Below are positions 36,369-46,658 of a stretch of 62,533 nucleotides of DNA, in pieces; positions within the stretch are counted from its first letter, which is position 1; every line of letters starts with the position of its first letter. The DNA is from Candidatus Brachythrix odensensis. Its GTDB lineage: Bacteria; Chloroflexota; Anaerolineae; J036; Brachytrichaceae. A program made the position numbers and the translations under genes. The notes beneath the pieces are model-generated. The model saw only the letters and a program-made list of their open reading frames with translations. It made no database searches and was not told where the DNA came from. The stretch is from positions 1 to 62,533 of the forward strand of contig JADKDT010000019.1 of the NCBI GenBank assembly GCA_016714465.1, in the 5' to 3' direction.

Positions 36369-37170
36369 TCACCGCCCGTTGGGGGGGAACTTCGCCGCCC
36401 GCTTCTCACGAAATGCCGTCGTGCCCTCGGTAAAGTCTTCGGTCTCGGCGGCCATCTGCTGCAGATGGGCCTCGTAGTCGATCATCTCCATCAGCCCGAC
36501 CTCCATCGCCTTGTTCATCGCCCGCTTGGTCAGGGCCAGGGTCGCATTCGGGCGCTGGGCGAGGCGGGCGGCCTAGGCCCGCCCTCGGCCGCGCCAGGCT
36601 GTCGTGGGCGACGACCTTGTTGGCCAGCCCCAGGCTCAAGCAGGTCTCGGCCGGGATGCGCTCAGCCTCGACTGAGAGCTGCAGCGCCCGGCTGTAGCCG
36701 ACCTGGCGGGCCAGCAGCCAGGTCCCGCCCGCATCGGGGATCAGCCCGATGTTTGAGAAGGCCTGCATCATGAACGCCTTGTCGCTCATGATCCGCAAGT
36801 CGCAGGCCAGGGCCAGGCTCATCCCCGCCCCCGCCGCCGCGCCATTGACGGCCGCGATGACGAGCTTGCCCATGCTCCGGAGCTGTTGCACCATCGGCTT
36901 GTAGTACGCCATCAGATGGTCATACAACCGGTTGGGCGCGCGAATGTCGGAGGCCGCAAACACGTCGAGATCTTGCCCGGCGCAAAAGGCCTTGCCCGCG
37001 CCAGTGAGCAGCACCACCCGGGTCGCCTGATCGCGCTCGGCGGCCCGCAGCGCGGCGGTAATCTCCTTGAGCATGACGTCGGTGAAGGCGTTCATCCGCT
37101 CAGGGCGGTTGAGGGTGATCGTCGTCACGCCTTCGGCGGTTTCGGCGGCAATGGTTGTGAGTTCGGGCAT
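36369..37170 (-). CDS. Enoyl-CoA hydratase/isomerase, PaaG-like, one frameshift
   Basis: A crotonase-fold protein of about 266 residues. The start at 37170 (MPELTTIAAETAEG) has GGAG upstream. It has FCAGQDLDVFAASDIR, VNGAAAGAGMSLALACDLRI and SNIGLIPDAGGTWLLARQVG, the PaaG/isomerase pattern with Asp in place of the second Glu. After VVAHDSLA the frame shifts within a GC-rich stretch (about 36565-36590) and then reads RLAQRPNATLALTKRAMNKA, MIDYEAHLQQMA and FREKRAAKFPPNGR to a stop at 36369. It lies next to a PaaA/PaaC-like gene, which suggests phenylacetate-type ring metabolism. Confidence 0.83.
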
Positions 37171-37197
37171 AGTTTTCTCCGTTGTCAACAGGATAAA

Positions 37198-37246
37198 TGT
37201 CGGAAGAGCTATCCCCCGGCTCCGCCGGGGGACATCGCTTCCGACA
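37198..37246. repeat. Family-A palindrome, imperfect (TGTCGGAAGAGCTATCCCCC)
   Basis: Arms of 23 bases with two or three mismatches around GGCTCCGCC. It covers the C-terminal codons of the PaaC-like gene and the gap to the crotonase start. Confidence 0.85.
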
Positions 37247-37880
37247 AAAATACTCCCGCGGCGCGAAGACGCGGATCGACCAGAGCGAGCCACGCCTGGC
37301 GCGTCATCGCCGGATCGGGGATGACCTTCGCGTCGAGCAGCCAGGTATCGAGCTCGGTGGCGGCGAAGAGCTCGGCGGTGTGGGGCCAGGTCGCGTCAAA
37401 GCCGGCCTGCAGCAGGCGCCGGCGCGCGGCATTGCGCCCAAAGCGCTTGAGCCAGGTGCTGGTCTGGGCCAGGTGATCGCGCTCATCGGCGCCGATCTTC
37501 GCCGCAAGTTCGGCGATGCGCGGCATCGGGCTGGTCAGCGCGAGATCTGACCAGGCCACCTCCCACGCGTCCAGCAGAAACTGGCGCGCGAGGGTGAACG
37601 CCCAATCGCCCGTTGGCAGCGCAAAGAGTGGCGAGCAGCGCCACTCGGCGGGCGGGCGCTCGGGATACTGGGCCGGATCCTGGCCGCGCATCTCGGCCAG
37701 CCAGGCGTACCACAGCCGTGCGTGCCCCAGTTCATCCTGGGCAATGCGCGCGAGCACTTCGCGTTCGGCGGAGGTTGGCCCGCGGCCCTGCCACTCAGCA
37801 CTACGCGGGCCGAGCATGAACTGCTCATCCGCCCGCGCCAGGGCGTATTCCTCGAGGGCCTGCTTGAATTCGGGGATCAC
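37209..37880 (-). CDS. PaaA/PaaC-like ferritin-fold protein
   Basis: A protein of 223 residues in the phenylacetyl-CoA oxygenase subunit family. Helices carry ARIAQDELGHARLWYAWL (Glu50, His53) and KIGADERDHLAQTSTWLKR, giving two ExxH-type metal positions of the ferritin-like fold. In PaaABCDE the A subunit is catalytic and C is structural; I cannot tell which this resembles more. No paaB, paaD or paaE gene is in the window. The C-terminal residues (SEAMSPGGAGG) are read from a palindrome arm. It starts in an ATGA overlap with the methyltransferase stop. Confidence 0.8.
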   Translation of the reverse strand: MIPEFKQALEEYALARADEQFMLGPRSAEWQGRGPTSAEREVLARIAQDELGHARLWYAWLAEMRGQDPAQYPERPPAEWRCSPLFALPTGDWAFTLARQFLLDAWEVAWSDLALTSPMPRIAELAAKIGADERDHLAQTSTWLKRFGRNAARRRLLQAGFDATWPHTAELFAATELDTWLLDAKVIPDPAMTRQAWLALVDPRLRAAGVFLSEAMSPGGAGG

Positions 37881-38662
37881 GCCCTTGCCACAAACATCCC
37901 GCTGTCCTTGCCGATGCGCATGCGCCCGCCCATGGCGGCCAGGCGCGCCTGGATGTAGGCCAGCAGCGGTTCTCGCGCCTGGGTCCCGCCCGTCATCGAC
38001 AGGATGTAATCGGCCAGCGCGTCAGCGTCATCGACATCGAGGGCGTCCACGTGGGGGATCAGCGACACATTCGGAAACACGGGGCGCAGAAGGTCGGCCC
38101 CGTTTTCGAGGGTGAAGGACAGCGACATGCCCAGTTTCATCGCCTGGCCGGTGAAGTCAGAATACAACGTGTCAAGCTCGCGCATATGCCCGGCCCCATT
38201 GGTGGCCGCATAGAGCGCGCCGCCCGGTTTGAGCACCCGCCGGATCTCTTTCAGGGCCGCCGGCAGGTCGGGGACGTGATAAAGCATGTGGTTGGCGATG
38301 ACGACATCGACGCTGGCCGCCTCGCGGGGGACGCGGTCGGCGGGGCAAACCTCAAAGCGGAAGGGGTGGGCGACGCCGGCCAGGGCGGCCCGGGCCTGCG
38401 CCACCATCCCCGCCGACTGGTCGGAAAGCGTGATATCCCAGCCCGGGCGCAACCGGTGGGCATTGGTCTTCCACAGCCGCCCGGTCCCGCACCCGACCTC
38501 GAACACGCAGGCATCATCACCCAACTCGATCTGATCGAGCACCCACAGCATCCAGTCATAGGGGTTTAGGCTGAAGCGCTCGTGCAGGGCGATCCGAGCC
38601 TGAAGATTGACCGGTGTGCTGTACTGCTCGGAGACGAGAGATGCCGAATTGGAAAGTGCCAT
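37877..38662 (-). CDS. Class I SAM-dependent methyltransferase
   Basis: A protein of 261 residues. Motif I is VFEVGCGTGRLW (53-64), then ITLSDQSAGMVAQARAAL, DVVIANHMLYHVPDLPAALK and RVLKPGGALYAATNG. The pattern is that of small-molecule methyltransferases (UbiE/BioC-like). It is the first gene of a minus-strand run with the PaaC-like protein and the PaaG-like crotonase, joined by a 4-base overlap. The substrate is unknown. Confidence 0.9.
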   Translation of the reverse strand: MALSNSASLVSEQYSTPVNLQARIALHERFSLNPYDWMLWVLDQIELGDDACVFEVGCGTGRLWKTNAHRLRPGWDITLSDQSAGMVAQARAALAGVAHPFRFEVCPADRVPREAASVDVVIANHMLYHVPDLPAALKEIRRVLKPGGALYAATNGAGHMRELDTLYSDFTGQAMKLGMSLSFTLENGADLLRPVFPNVSLIPHVDALDVDDADALADYILSMTGGTQAREPLLAYIQARLAAMGGRMRIGKDSGMFVARA

Positions 38663-38677
38663 AGGTATTCAATTTAA

Positions 38678-38731
38678 CAGAAGAAGGAAGAAAGGAAGAT
38701 TCATTTCATCCTTCCCTTCTTCCTTCTTCTG
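38678..38731. repeat. Purine/pyrimidine palindrome (CAGAAGAAGGAAG...)
   Basis: Arms of about 23 bases, all purine on one side and all pyrimidine on the other (GAAGAAGGAAGAAAGGAAG), with a short TTCATTTC loop. It lies between the YbaK stop and the methyltransferase start. Such mirror-type tracts can also form triplex DNA. Confidence 0.85.
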
Positions 38732-38756
38732 TAAGACGACTCGGCAGGGGGACGTG

Positions 38757-39236
38757 TCATGCGTCGGTCAAGTCCGCCTTCGTCGCGTTCGTCAGGCGGG
38801 CGAGGTCGCGCGGGTCGAGCAGCACCTGCACCCCGCGCAACCCGGCGCTGATGCTGATCCGTTCATGGCTGAACGCCGACGCGTCGATAAAGGTTGGGTA
38901 GCCGGTCCGTCCGCCGACTTTGATCCCGAGCGGCGAGCAGCCACCCTTGAGGTAGCCCGTCAGGCGGGGCAGCTCGGCCACATCGACCATCTCAACCCGT
39001 TTGTCGCCTGCGGCCTGGGCAAGCTTGCGCAGGCTGAGCTCGCGCTCGCCGGACACCAGGGCCAGCATCACCCCGCGCCGCTCGCCGCGCACGACGAGGG
39101 TCTTGAACAGGATGCTAAGCGGCAGACCCAGTTCGCGCGCGGTTTCCTCGGCTGTGAACTCGCTGGCCTCGAACTCGCGCACCTCGTGGGCGACCTTCGC
39201 CGCCGCCAGCGCATCCAGTGCCTTCGTACGCTTCAT
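38757..39236 (-). CDS. ybaK: Cys-tRNA(Pro)/Cys-tRNA(Cys) deacylase
   Basis: A trans-editing deacylase of 159 residues. It matches the bacterial YbaK/EbsC pattern: MKRTKALDALAAAKVAHEVR, AEETARELGLPLSILFKTLVV with the key Lys, ELSLRKLAQAAGDKRVEMVD, TGYLKGGCSPLGIKVG (the GGxSPxG loop, here with Cys) and TFIDASAFSHERISISAGLRG. It clears Cys mischarged onto tRNA-Pro. A GATAAT -10 box lies eight bases upstream of the ATG with no Shine-Dalgarno, and the palindrome shared with tpiA begins right behind it. Confidence 0.92.
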   Translation of the reverse strand: MKRTKALDALAAAKVAHEVREFEASEFTAEETARELGLPLSILFKTLVVRGERRGVMLALVSGERELSLRKLAQAAGDKRVEMVDVAELPRLTGYLKGGCSPLGIKVGGRTGYPTFIDASAFSHERISISAGLRGVQVLLDPRDLARLTNATKADLTDA

Positions 39237-39244
39237 GAAACAGA

Positions 39245-39250
39245 ATTATC
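39245..39250 (-). promoter_or_regulatory. -10 box (GATAAT) of ybaK
   Basis: GATAAT on the minus strand, eight bases from the ATG and abutting the 39251-39301 palindrome. It suggests a leaderless transcript. Confidence 0.55.
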
Positions 39251-39301
39251 CCCGGATGTCATGAGGTTGCGCGCGAAGCGGGCAACCTCATGACATCCGG
39301 G
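39251..39301. repeat. Palindrome between divergent ybaK and tpiA promoters
   Basis: Perfect 20-base arms (CCCGGATGTCATGAGGTTGC, 39251-39270 and 39282-39301) with an 11-base loop. A -10 box abuts each end, so the palindrome occupies both -35 positions. Confidence 0.92.
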
Positions 39302-39304
39302 AGA

Positions 39305-39310
39305 TACAAT
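39305..39310 (+). promoter_or_regulatory. -10 box (TACAAT) of tpiA
   Basis: GATACAATCC ends eight bases before the tpiA ATG and begins four bases after the palindrome. There is no Shine-Dalgarno, so leaderless initiation is likely. Confidence 0.6.
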
Positions 39311-39318
39311 CCAACATC

Positions 39319-40074
39319 ATGCGTACTCCATTCATTGCAGGCAATTGGAAAATGAACAAGGGCGTCAGCGAGACGATCGTGCTGATCGGCGAACTGGCCC
39401 CCCAGATCGCGGCCGACATCGCCCGCGGCGTCGAAGTGGCGGTTTGCCCGCCCTTCATCTCCCTCGCGGTCGCGCGCGAAATGCTGAGCGGAACGGGCCT
39501 CAAACTTGGCGCGCAGAACGCCCACCCCGAGGCCAAGGGCGCTTTCACCGGCGAGGTCTCGGTCTCCATGCTGGCCGGGATGGTCGACTTTGTCATCGTC
39601 GGCCACTCCGAGCGCCGGCAGATCTTCGGCGAGACCGACGCCTTCGTCAACAAGAAGGCCCTGGCCGTGCTGGCCGCCGGGCTGACCCCCATCATCTGCA
39701 TTGGCGAGACCCTGGCCGAGAACGAGGCCGGGCAGACCGAGGCCGTGCTGAGCCGCCAGACCGCCGCCGCGCTGCAGGGCATTCAGGTCGCCGATCTGCC
39801 CCGGATCGTCATCGCCTACGAGCCAATCTGGGCGATCGGGACCGGGCGGGCCGCGACCCCCGCCGACGCGCAGAACCGCTGCGCCTTTGTCCGGGCCGAG
39901 GTGCGCAAGGCCGCCGGCGCCGCCGCCGATGTGATCCGCATCCAATACGGCGGGAGCGTCACCGCCGCCAACGCAAAAGAGATCCTCGGCCAGCCCGACA
40001 TCGACGGCGCGCTCGTGGGCGGGGCCAGCCTGAAGGTCGCCGACTTCGCCGCCATCGTCGCAGCGGCGCAGTGA
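39319..40074 (+). CDS. tpiA: Triose-phosphate isomerase
   Basis: It interconverts dihydroxyacetone phosphate and glyceraldehyde 3-phosphate. The protein has 251 residues, full length. It has AGNWKMNK with the catalytic Lys13-region Asn/Lys, VGHSERR with His96, the family signature AYEPIWAIGTG with Glu168, and the phosphate loop IQYGGSVTAANAKEI and GALVGGASL. It is a single-gene unit with apgM elsewhere in the window, so glycolytic genes are scattered here. A CACAAAGG palindrome follows the stop. Confidence 0.98.
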   Translation: MRTPFIAGNWKMNKGVSETIVLIGELAPQIAADIARGVEVAVCPPFISLAVAREMLSGTGLKLGAQNAHPEAKGAFTGEVSVSMLAGMVDFVIVGHSERRQIFGETDAFVNKKALAVLAAGLTPIICIGETLAENEAGQTEAVLSRQTAAALQGIQVADLPRIVIAYEPIWAIGTGRAATPADAQNRCAFVRAEVRKAAGAAADVIRIQYGGSVTAANAKEILGQPDIDGALVGGASLKVADFAAIVAAAQ

Positions 40075-40082
40075 TCGGACTG

Positions 40083-40157
40083 TTTTTCACCACAAAGACA
40101 CAAAGGGCACAAAGGATACAAAATGATCTTTGTGTCCTTTGTGCCTTTGTGGTGAAA
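40083..40157. repeat. CACAAAGG-family palindrome, copy 2
   Basis: The left arm (TTTTCACCACAAAGACACAA...) and right arm (...GTGCCTTTGTGGTGAAAA) pair over about 30 bases with small bulges. It lies between tpiA and the membrane protease gene. Confidence 0.88.
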
Positions 40158-40181
40158 ACTCCTGTCATCGTAGCCCAGAGT

Positions 40182-40931
40182 ATGCTGACCGCGCTGCTCG
40201 CGTTCCTCGTCACCTTCGGGCTGCTGATGATGCTGTCCCGTTTGGCGAATCAACTGCTCCAGGCGCTGGGGCTGTTGTTAACCGGGCGGCGCGAGGACAT
40301 GCTCATCATCTACGCCGTGCTGCTCTTTCCCGGCGTGGCGTTGCACGAGATCAGCCACGCCCTGATGGCGCGCCTGCTGGGCGTGCGGGTGCGCAAAATG
40401 TCGCTGTTGCCGGCCCGCGAGGGCGACCGCATTCGCCTCGGTTTTGTCGAGATGGATCGCATGGACGTTGTGCGCTCCAGCATCGTCGGCGCCGCGCCGC
40501 TGCTGATCGGGACCCTGGCCCTGGGCGCGATCAGCCTGCTCATCTTCAACTCGACCCGCCTCAACACCGCGCTCAGCAGCGGCGACCTGGGCGCCATCTC
40601 CCAGCAACTGGTCGCCGCCTTTCAGGCCCCCGATGCGTGGGTGTGGTTCTACGTTGTATTTGCCATCGCCAACAGCATGGCCCCCTCGCCGTCCGACATG
40701 CAGTCCTGGCCGCCGGTGCTGATCTTCATGGGCATCATCACGGTCGGGGCCCTGGCCCTGGGCGGCGAGGCGCTCGCCCGGAGCATCGCCCCGCCAGCCC
40801 GCACCGCGCTGCTGTGGCTGGCAACCGCCTTTGGCCTAACCGCCTTTATCGACGCGATTGCCATCGTCCTGCTGTATGCGCTGTCGCGGCTGGTCTCACG
40901 GGTGACCGGCCGGGAAGTGAACTACCGATGA
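40182..40931 (+). CDS. Membrane HExxH protease, M50-like
   Basis: An integral membrane protein of 249 residues with five or six hydrophobic segments. The zinc motif HEISH (His55, Glu56, His59) lies within a membrane segment, in LLFPGVALHEISHALMARLL, as in site-2-type or related peptidases. The expected distal NxxPxxxLDG motif of M50 is not obvious, so subfamily is uncertain. I chose the ATG at 40182 (MLTALLAFLVTF) because the longer frame only reads the CACAAAGG repeat. Its stop overlaps the next gene's ATG (ATGA), so they are coupled. Confidence 0.78.
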   Translation: MLTALLAFLVTFGLLMMLSRLANQLLQALGLLLTGRREDMLIIYAVLLFPGVALHEISHALMARLLGVRVRKMSLLPAREGDRIRLGFVEMDRMDVVRSSIVGAAPLLIGTLALGAISLLIFNSTRLNTALSSGDLGAISQQLVAAFQAPDAWVWFYVVFAIANSMAPSPSDMQSWPPVLIFMGIITVGALALGGEALARSIAPPARTALLWLATAFGLTAFIDAIAIVLLYALSRLVSRVTGREVNYR

Positions 40932-41608
40932 CGTTTGACGATCTGCTGCATCTGGACACGCCGGCCGAAGTCGTGGCGGGGCCGGCGGTGTGCGCGCTGG
41001 TCATTGGCGATCGCGCCGCTGACGCGGCGCGATTGCTTGAGGCCTCCGCAGGCATGCAGCGGATCGGCTCGGCGGCCCGGATCGTCTTCGGCCTGCCCAT
41101 TCACACCGCGCCCTATCCCGTGCTGATTCATAGCATGAACACCGAGCGTGGGACGCGCCTCGACCAGCTTTTGCTGTTCGGCTGGATCGAGGACCACTTC
41201 ATCGACGAGCCTCGGGCGGAAGTCTTTGGGCTCACCCCGTACGGCGAGGCGCCGGTCGTCTTCCTGCGGGATTTCGACCTCGATCGCCCACCCGAGGCCT
41301 ACGTCGTGCTGCCCCATCCCCCGCCGGGCGGCGGGCCCGAGCGCATTTTCCGGCGGGTCGGGACGATCATGCTGACGGGCGCCGCAGTCCCTATCGGCGA
41401 GGACGCCGCCGCCCTGGCCGCCCTCGAGGCGGTGCTGCCGCCTTCGGCTCAGGCTTTTCTCGACGGGCTGCGGGCTGATGTCGCGCGCGGTCAGCCGCTG
41501 CGCCAGGTCCTGCGCGCGCGGCGCAAGACCACCGCCCCGGCGCTCATGGCCCAGTGCGATGGCTGGCGGGTATTGACGCGGGCGGCGGGGTTGAGCGCCA
41601 CCGTCTGA
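40928..41608 (+). CDS. Hypothetical protein coupled to the membrane protease
   Basis: A cytoplasmic protein of 226 residues with no signal peptide or membrane segment. I do not recognise the family. It has LHLDTPAEVVAGPAVCALVIG, FGWIEDHFIDEPRAEVFGLTP, EAYVVLPHPPPGGGPERIFRR and a helical C-terminus (GLRADVARGQPLRQVLRARRK). The 4-base overlap with the HExxH membrane protein says it is made in step with it and may be its partner. It ends before a long inverted repeat and the convergent molybdenum hydroxylase. Confidence 0.7.
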   Translation: MTFDDLLHLDTPAEVVAGPAVCALVIGDRAADAARLLEASAGMQRIGSAARIVFGLPIHTAPYPVLIHSMNTERGTRLDQLLLFGWIEDHFIDEPRAEVFGLTPYGEAPVVFLRDFDLDRPPEAYVVLPHPPPGGGPERIFRRVGTIMLTGAAVPIGEDAAALAALEAVLPPSAQAFLDGLRADVARGQPLRQVLRARRKTTAPALMAQCDGWRVLTRAAGLSATV

Positions 41609-41639
41609 ATCGCCGACGACAACGCGCCATTCGTGCGGT

Positions 41640-41800
41640 GGAGCGTAGGCTTTAGCCCAATGCCCATGTAAATCACGCTCACTGGCCCAGGGCCGGACAT
41701 CGGATGGGCAACCATCATGACGCCATTGGGGCTTCAGCCGGCAAAGGTACTGCGTACGTTGGATAATCGTAGTACCCTTGGCGGCTGAAGCCTACGCTCC
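41640..41800. repeat. Nested inverted repeat GGAGCGTAGGCTTTAGCC
   Basis: Outer arms of 18 bases at 41640-41657 and 41783-41800 with one change (TTTAGCC/GGCTGAAG). Inside are further GGCTTCAGCC/GGCTGAAGCC pairs. It fills the convergent gap between the hypothetical gene and the molybdenum hydroxylase. Confidence 0.85.
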
Positions 41801-41811
41801 AACAGCCTGGG

Positions 41812-43973
<2,162 letters not shown>

Positions 43974-43977
<4 letters not shown>

Positions 43978-44555
43978 GATGAACCTAGTTTACGCCCGAG
44001 CCAGGCCGCAAGCGCGCCGCCCAGAAAGCCAAACAGATGGCCCTCCCACGACACACCCCGCTGGCCGGGCAGCACCCCAAACAGAATCGAGCCATAGGCC
44101 GCGGCGACGACGACGGCGATGAAGATCGAGGGCAGGCTGCGCTCGAAGATGCCCCGAAAAAGCAGATAGCCAAAGTAGCCGAAGACCATCCCGCTTGCGC
44201 CGAAGTGGACGGTGTTGGACCCGCCTATTTGCCAGATGCCCAACCCGCTTGCGGTCAGGATGACAAGCGATACGCCGACGAATTCGCCGACACTGCGGGC
44301 CAGGATGATGCCACCCAGCACCGCAAATGGCACGCTATTGGCAATCAGGTGGGTGAAGCCGGCGTGCAGGAACGGGGCCAGGAGGACATTGGGCAGCGAG
44401 GCCAGATCGCGCGGATGGATGCCCAGGCTGTTCAGGCGCTGGCCGAGGAACAGCGTGTCGACGATCTCGAGCAGCCACATCAGCCCGACGATGCCGAGCA
44501 GCAGCGCCAGGCGCGGCTTGAGATGGCGCCACAGATCCGACAACGATTCAGCCAT
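43974..44555 (-). CDS. Rhomboid family intramembrane serine protease
   Basis: A protein of 193 residues with six or so membrane segments. The catalytic pair is visible: Ser121 in HFGASGMVFGYFGYLLF and His173 in WEGHLFGFLGGALAAWLG. FLHAGFTHLIANS supplies His69 and Asn73 of the oxyanion site. It cleaves membrane substrates within the bilayer. It is upstream of, and overlaps by 4 bases, the molybdenum hydroxylase subunit, an odd pairing. It diverges from the hydrolase gene across a family-A palindrome. Confidence 0.93.
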
Positions 44556-44591
44556 GGCCCGGATGATACGACCCGGGCGGTCACTAGTGTT

Positions 44592-44647
44592 TTCCGGAAG
44601 CGATATTCCCGCCCGGCGTACGCCAGGCGGGAATATCGCTTCCGGAA
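44592..44647. repeat. Family-A palindrome in a divergent gap (TTCCGGAAGCGATATTCCCG)
   Basis: Perfect 22-base arms with a CGGCGTACGCCA centre. A TATAGT -10 box for the plus-strand gene begins at the very next base (44648). Confidence 0.93.
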
Positions 44648-44653
44648 TATAGT
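44648..44653 (+). promoter_or_regulatory. -10 box (TATAGT) of the hydrolase gene
   Basis: TATAGT starts one base after the palindrome ends. AGGAG lies between it and the ATG at 44677, so this gene does have a short leader. Confidence 0.5.
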
Positions 44654-44676
44654 CATAGGACTTCAGGAGACAAACC

Positions 44677-45443
44677 ATGGCAGATATTCTTGGACACGTC
44701 GTGATTGGCAACGGACCCGAAAGGTCGTCGTCGCCGGAGGCTGGCTGGGCGACCACAAGGTTTTCACCCCGGTCTTCAATTACCTGGATCGCGAGCGCTT
44801 CACCTGGATCTTTGTCGATCCGCGCGGCTACGGCAAAAGCAGGAAGATCGCCGGCAAGCACACACTCAAGGAAGCGGCCGGCGACATCGTCGGGCTGTCC
44901 AAGTCGCTGCGGCTTGGCAAATTTCATTTCGTTGGACACTCGATGATGGGCATGGTGGCGCAGTATCTGTGCGCCCGGCATGGCAGCCGGCTCAAGAGCG
45001 CCGTGGGCGTGACGCCTGTGCCGGCCACCGGCGCGCCGATGGAAGGCGACGCGCTCGCCCTGTTCTCCAACGCCTGGCGTGTGCCGGCCAACCGCGGCAC
45101 GATCTGCGCGATCACCACCGGCAATCGCAACACCCGAGAGTGGGAGAAGTTCATGGTTAAAGCCTCGCTGGCCAGCACGACCCGAGACGCCTTCAAGGAC
45201 TACTTCCATATGTGGTCGGAAACCAATTTCTCGGCCGAGATGCCCGGCATCGCTACGCCCTTCCTGGCCATTACCGGTGAGCACGACCAGGGCGTGCCCA
45301 CCGACTACGTCAAGGCCACGATCATGGAGTGGATGCCCAACGCCCAATTGCACGTCATGGCCAACGCCGGTCACTACCCGATGATGGAGACCCCCGTGCA
45401 GTTCGTCACCGTCATCGAGGCATTTCTGGCGAAGAACTCCTAG
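44677..45443 (+). CDS. Alpha/beta hydrolase, one frameshift
   Basis: A protein of about 255 residues. An AGGAG ribosome site precedes MADILGHVVIGNGP; at CCC (44716-44718) the frame is lost, and one extra C gives PRKVVVAGGWLGDHKVFTP. It has the hydrolase order: FVDPRGYGKSR, nucleophile elbow FVGHSMMGMV, the acid in FLAITGEHDQGVPTDY and His in VMANAGHYPMMETP. The GHSMMG elbow is typical of esterases and C-C hydrolases. Substrate unknown. It starts after the promoter-adjacent palindrome and is followed by another before the next gene. Confidence 0.88.
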
Positions 45444-45445
45444 AT

Positions 45446-45506
45446 TTTTCGGAGGCGATATCCGCGGCCCCGGCGTACGCCGGGGCCGCGGATATCGCCT
45501 CGAAAA
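45446..45506. repeat. Family-A palindrome (TTTTCGGAGGCGATATCCGC)
   Basis: Thirty-base arms with one extra G on the left and a CGTACG centre, starting three bases after the hydrolase stop and ending 29 bases before the next ATG. Confidence 0.93.
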
Positions 45507-45516
45507 GACAGGTTGC

Positions 45517-45522
45517 TACAAT
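45517..45522 (+). promoter_or_regulatory. -10 box (TACAAT) of the catalase-related gene
   Basis: GCTACAATCG lies 13 bases before the ATG and 10 bases after the palindrome. Confidence 0.5.
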
Positions 45523-45535
45523 CGCCGTCTTCAAC

Positions 45536-46492
45536 ATGACCGATTGGCGCGACGAAATCTCATATCTGGGCGGCAGCCTCAAAGCCGAGCAAGCGCTCAT
45601 CGCGCGTATGGAGCAGGACGTCCGTTCGGTTGTGCGCGCGGCCGAGCGCTCGAACGGCAAACCGATGCGCGCTGAACACGCCGCGCCGCTCGCTGGCGTG
45701 CGGCGGGCCTATATCCGCGTCGCCAGCCGTCTTCCCCCCGATCTGCAGGTCGGCTTCCTGCGCCCTGGGGCTGAATACGCTGCCCATGTCCGGTACTCCA
45801 ACGCGGCCAGCACCCTCGGCCACGGCCCGCGCCTTGACCTGCGCGGCTGCGCCGTTCGCATCGTCATCGGCCCAAACACCGTCCACGACCTGCTCATGGC
45901 CAACGCTGAGCGCCATCATGCCCGTGACGCGTGGGAGTCGGCTGCAACGATGTGGGCGTTTGGCGGGCATGCCAATCTGGTCGGCCTGCTGCGGCTCGCG
46001 ACGCGCATCGGGCCTGCCCGCGCGCTGGCCATCGCCGGCGTCTTGCGCGAACAAATGGCGATCCCGGTCGACAGCCTGGCCAGCGAGACGTGGTGGAGCC
46101 GTGCGCCGTATGCCTTCGGCAAGGTGGCCCTGAGATTCCACCTCGCCCCACTGGCGCCCAAACCACGTCGACTGTCCGCCCGGGGCGACCTCGGCCCGGA
46201 ATTCAAGGCCCGGCTCAAGCGCGAGGACGTGCGCTACGACCTGCGGATCCAGCGCTACCTCAATCCCGGGCGCACCTCGCTCAACGACGCAAGCCAGGCC
46301 TGGCTGGCCCCGCACGAGACCCTTGCCGAGTTGGTGCTGCCCAGCCAGGAGATCCGAGCCGAGGACGAGGCTTTTGTCGACGGGCTGTCCTTCAGCCCCT
46401 TCAATGTCGCCAGTTCTGAGTTTGAGCCGTTGGGCAGCATTAACCGGGCCCGCTCCCGGCTGTATGTCGCCAGTCAATCGATGCGGCGCTGA
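45536..46492 (+). CDS. Catalase-related (y4iL-like) heme protein
   Basis: A protein of 318 residues in the small catalase-fold family that includes y4iL-like proteins. The N-terminal half has RAYIRVASRLPPDLQVGFLR, ARYSN-type AAHVRYSNAASTLGHG, LDLRGCAVRIV and LLMANAERHHARDAW. The C-terminal half has GDLGPEFKARLKREDVRYDL, IQRYLNPGRTSLNDASQ, LVLPSQEI and SFSPFNVASSEFEPLGSINR, which is the conserved family ending. Whether it has catalase, peroxidase or lipid-hydroperoxide activity is unknown. The start at 45536 follows TACAAT at a short distance. Confidence 0.82.
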   Translation: MTDWRDEISYLGGSLKAEQALIARMEQDVRSVVRAAERSNGKPMRAEHAAPLAGVRRAYIRVASRLPPDLQVGFLRPGAEYAAHVRYSNAASTLGHGPRLDLRGCAVRIVIGPNTVHDLLMANAERHHARDAWESAATMWAFGGHANLVGLLRLATRIGPARALAIAGVLREQMAIPVDSLASETWWSRAPYAFGKVALRFHLAPLAPKPRRLSARGDLGPEFKARLKREDVRYDLRIQRYLNPGRTSLNDASQAWLAPHETLAELVLPSQEIRAEDEAFVDGLSFSPFNVASSEFEPLGSINRARSRLYVASQSMRR

Positions 46493-46658
46493 AAAGCGCT
46501 CGGGGGAAGCGATATCCCCGGGCTTCGCCCCATATCGATCCAACGATCCCGGGTCCGCCGGCCGACCGGCAAAAGTTGCCTATACTCGGCCTCATCTATT
46601 GTCCTGGCTGTCAGGCACTCAACAGGCAATCGAAAGACAAAGCGAAAAGGAAGGAAAA

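Noticed and set aside
46500..46560. A further family-A palindrome upstream of the lysine-rich gene
   Set aside because: GGAAGCGATATCCCCGGGCTTCGCCCC is present on the left, but the right arm has drifted (ATATCGATCC) and no longer pairs. I note it as a decayed copy and not as a full feature.
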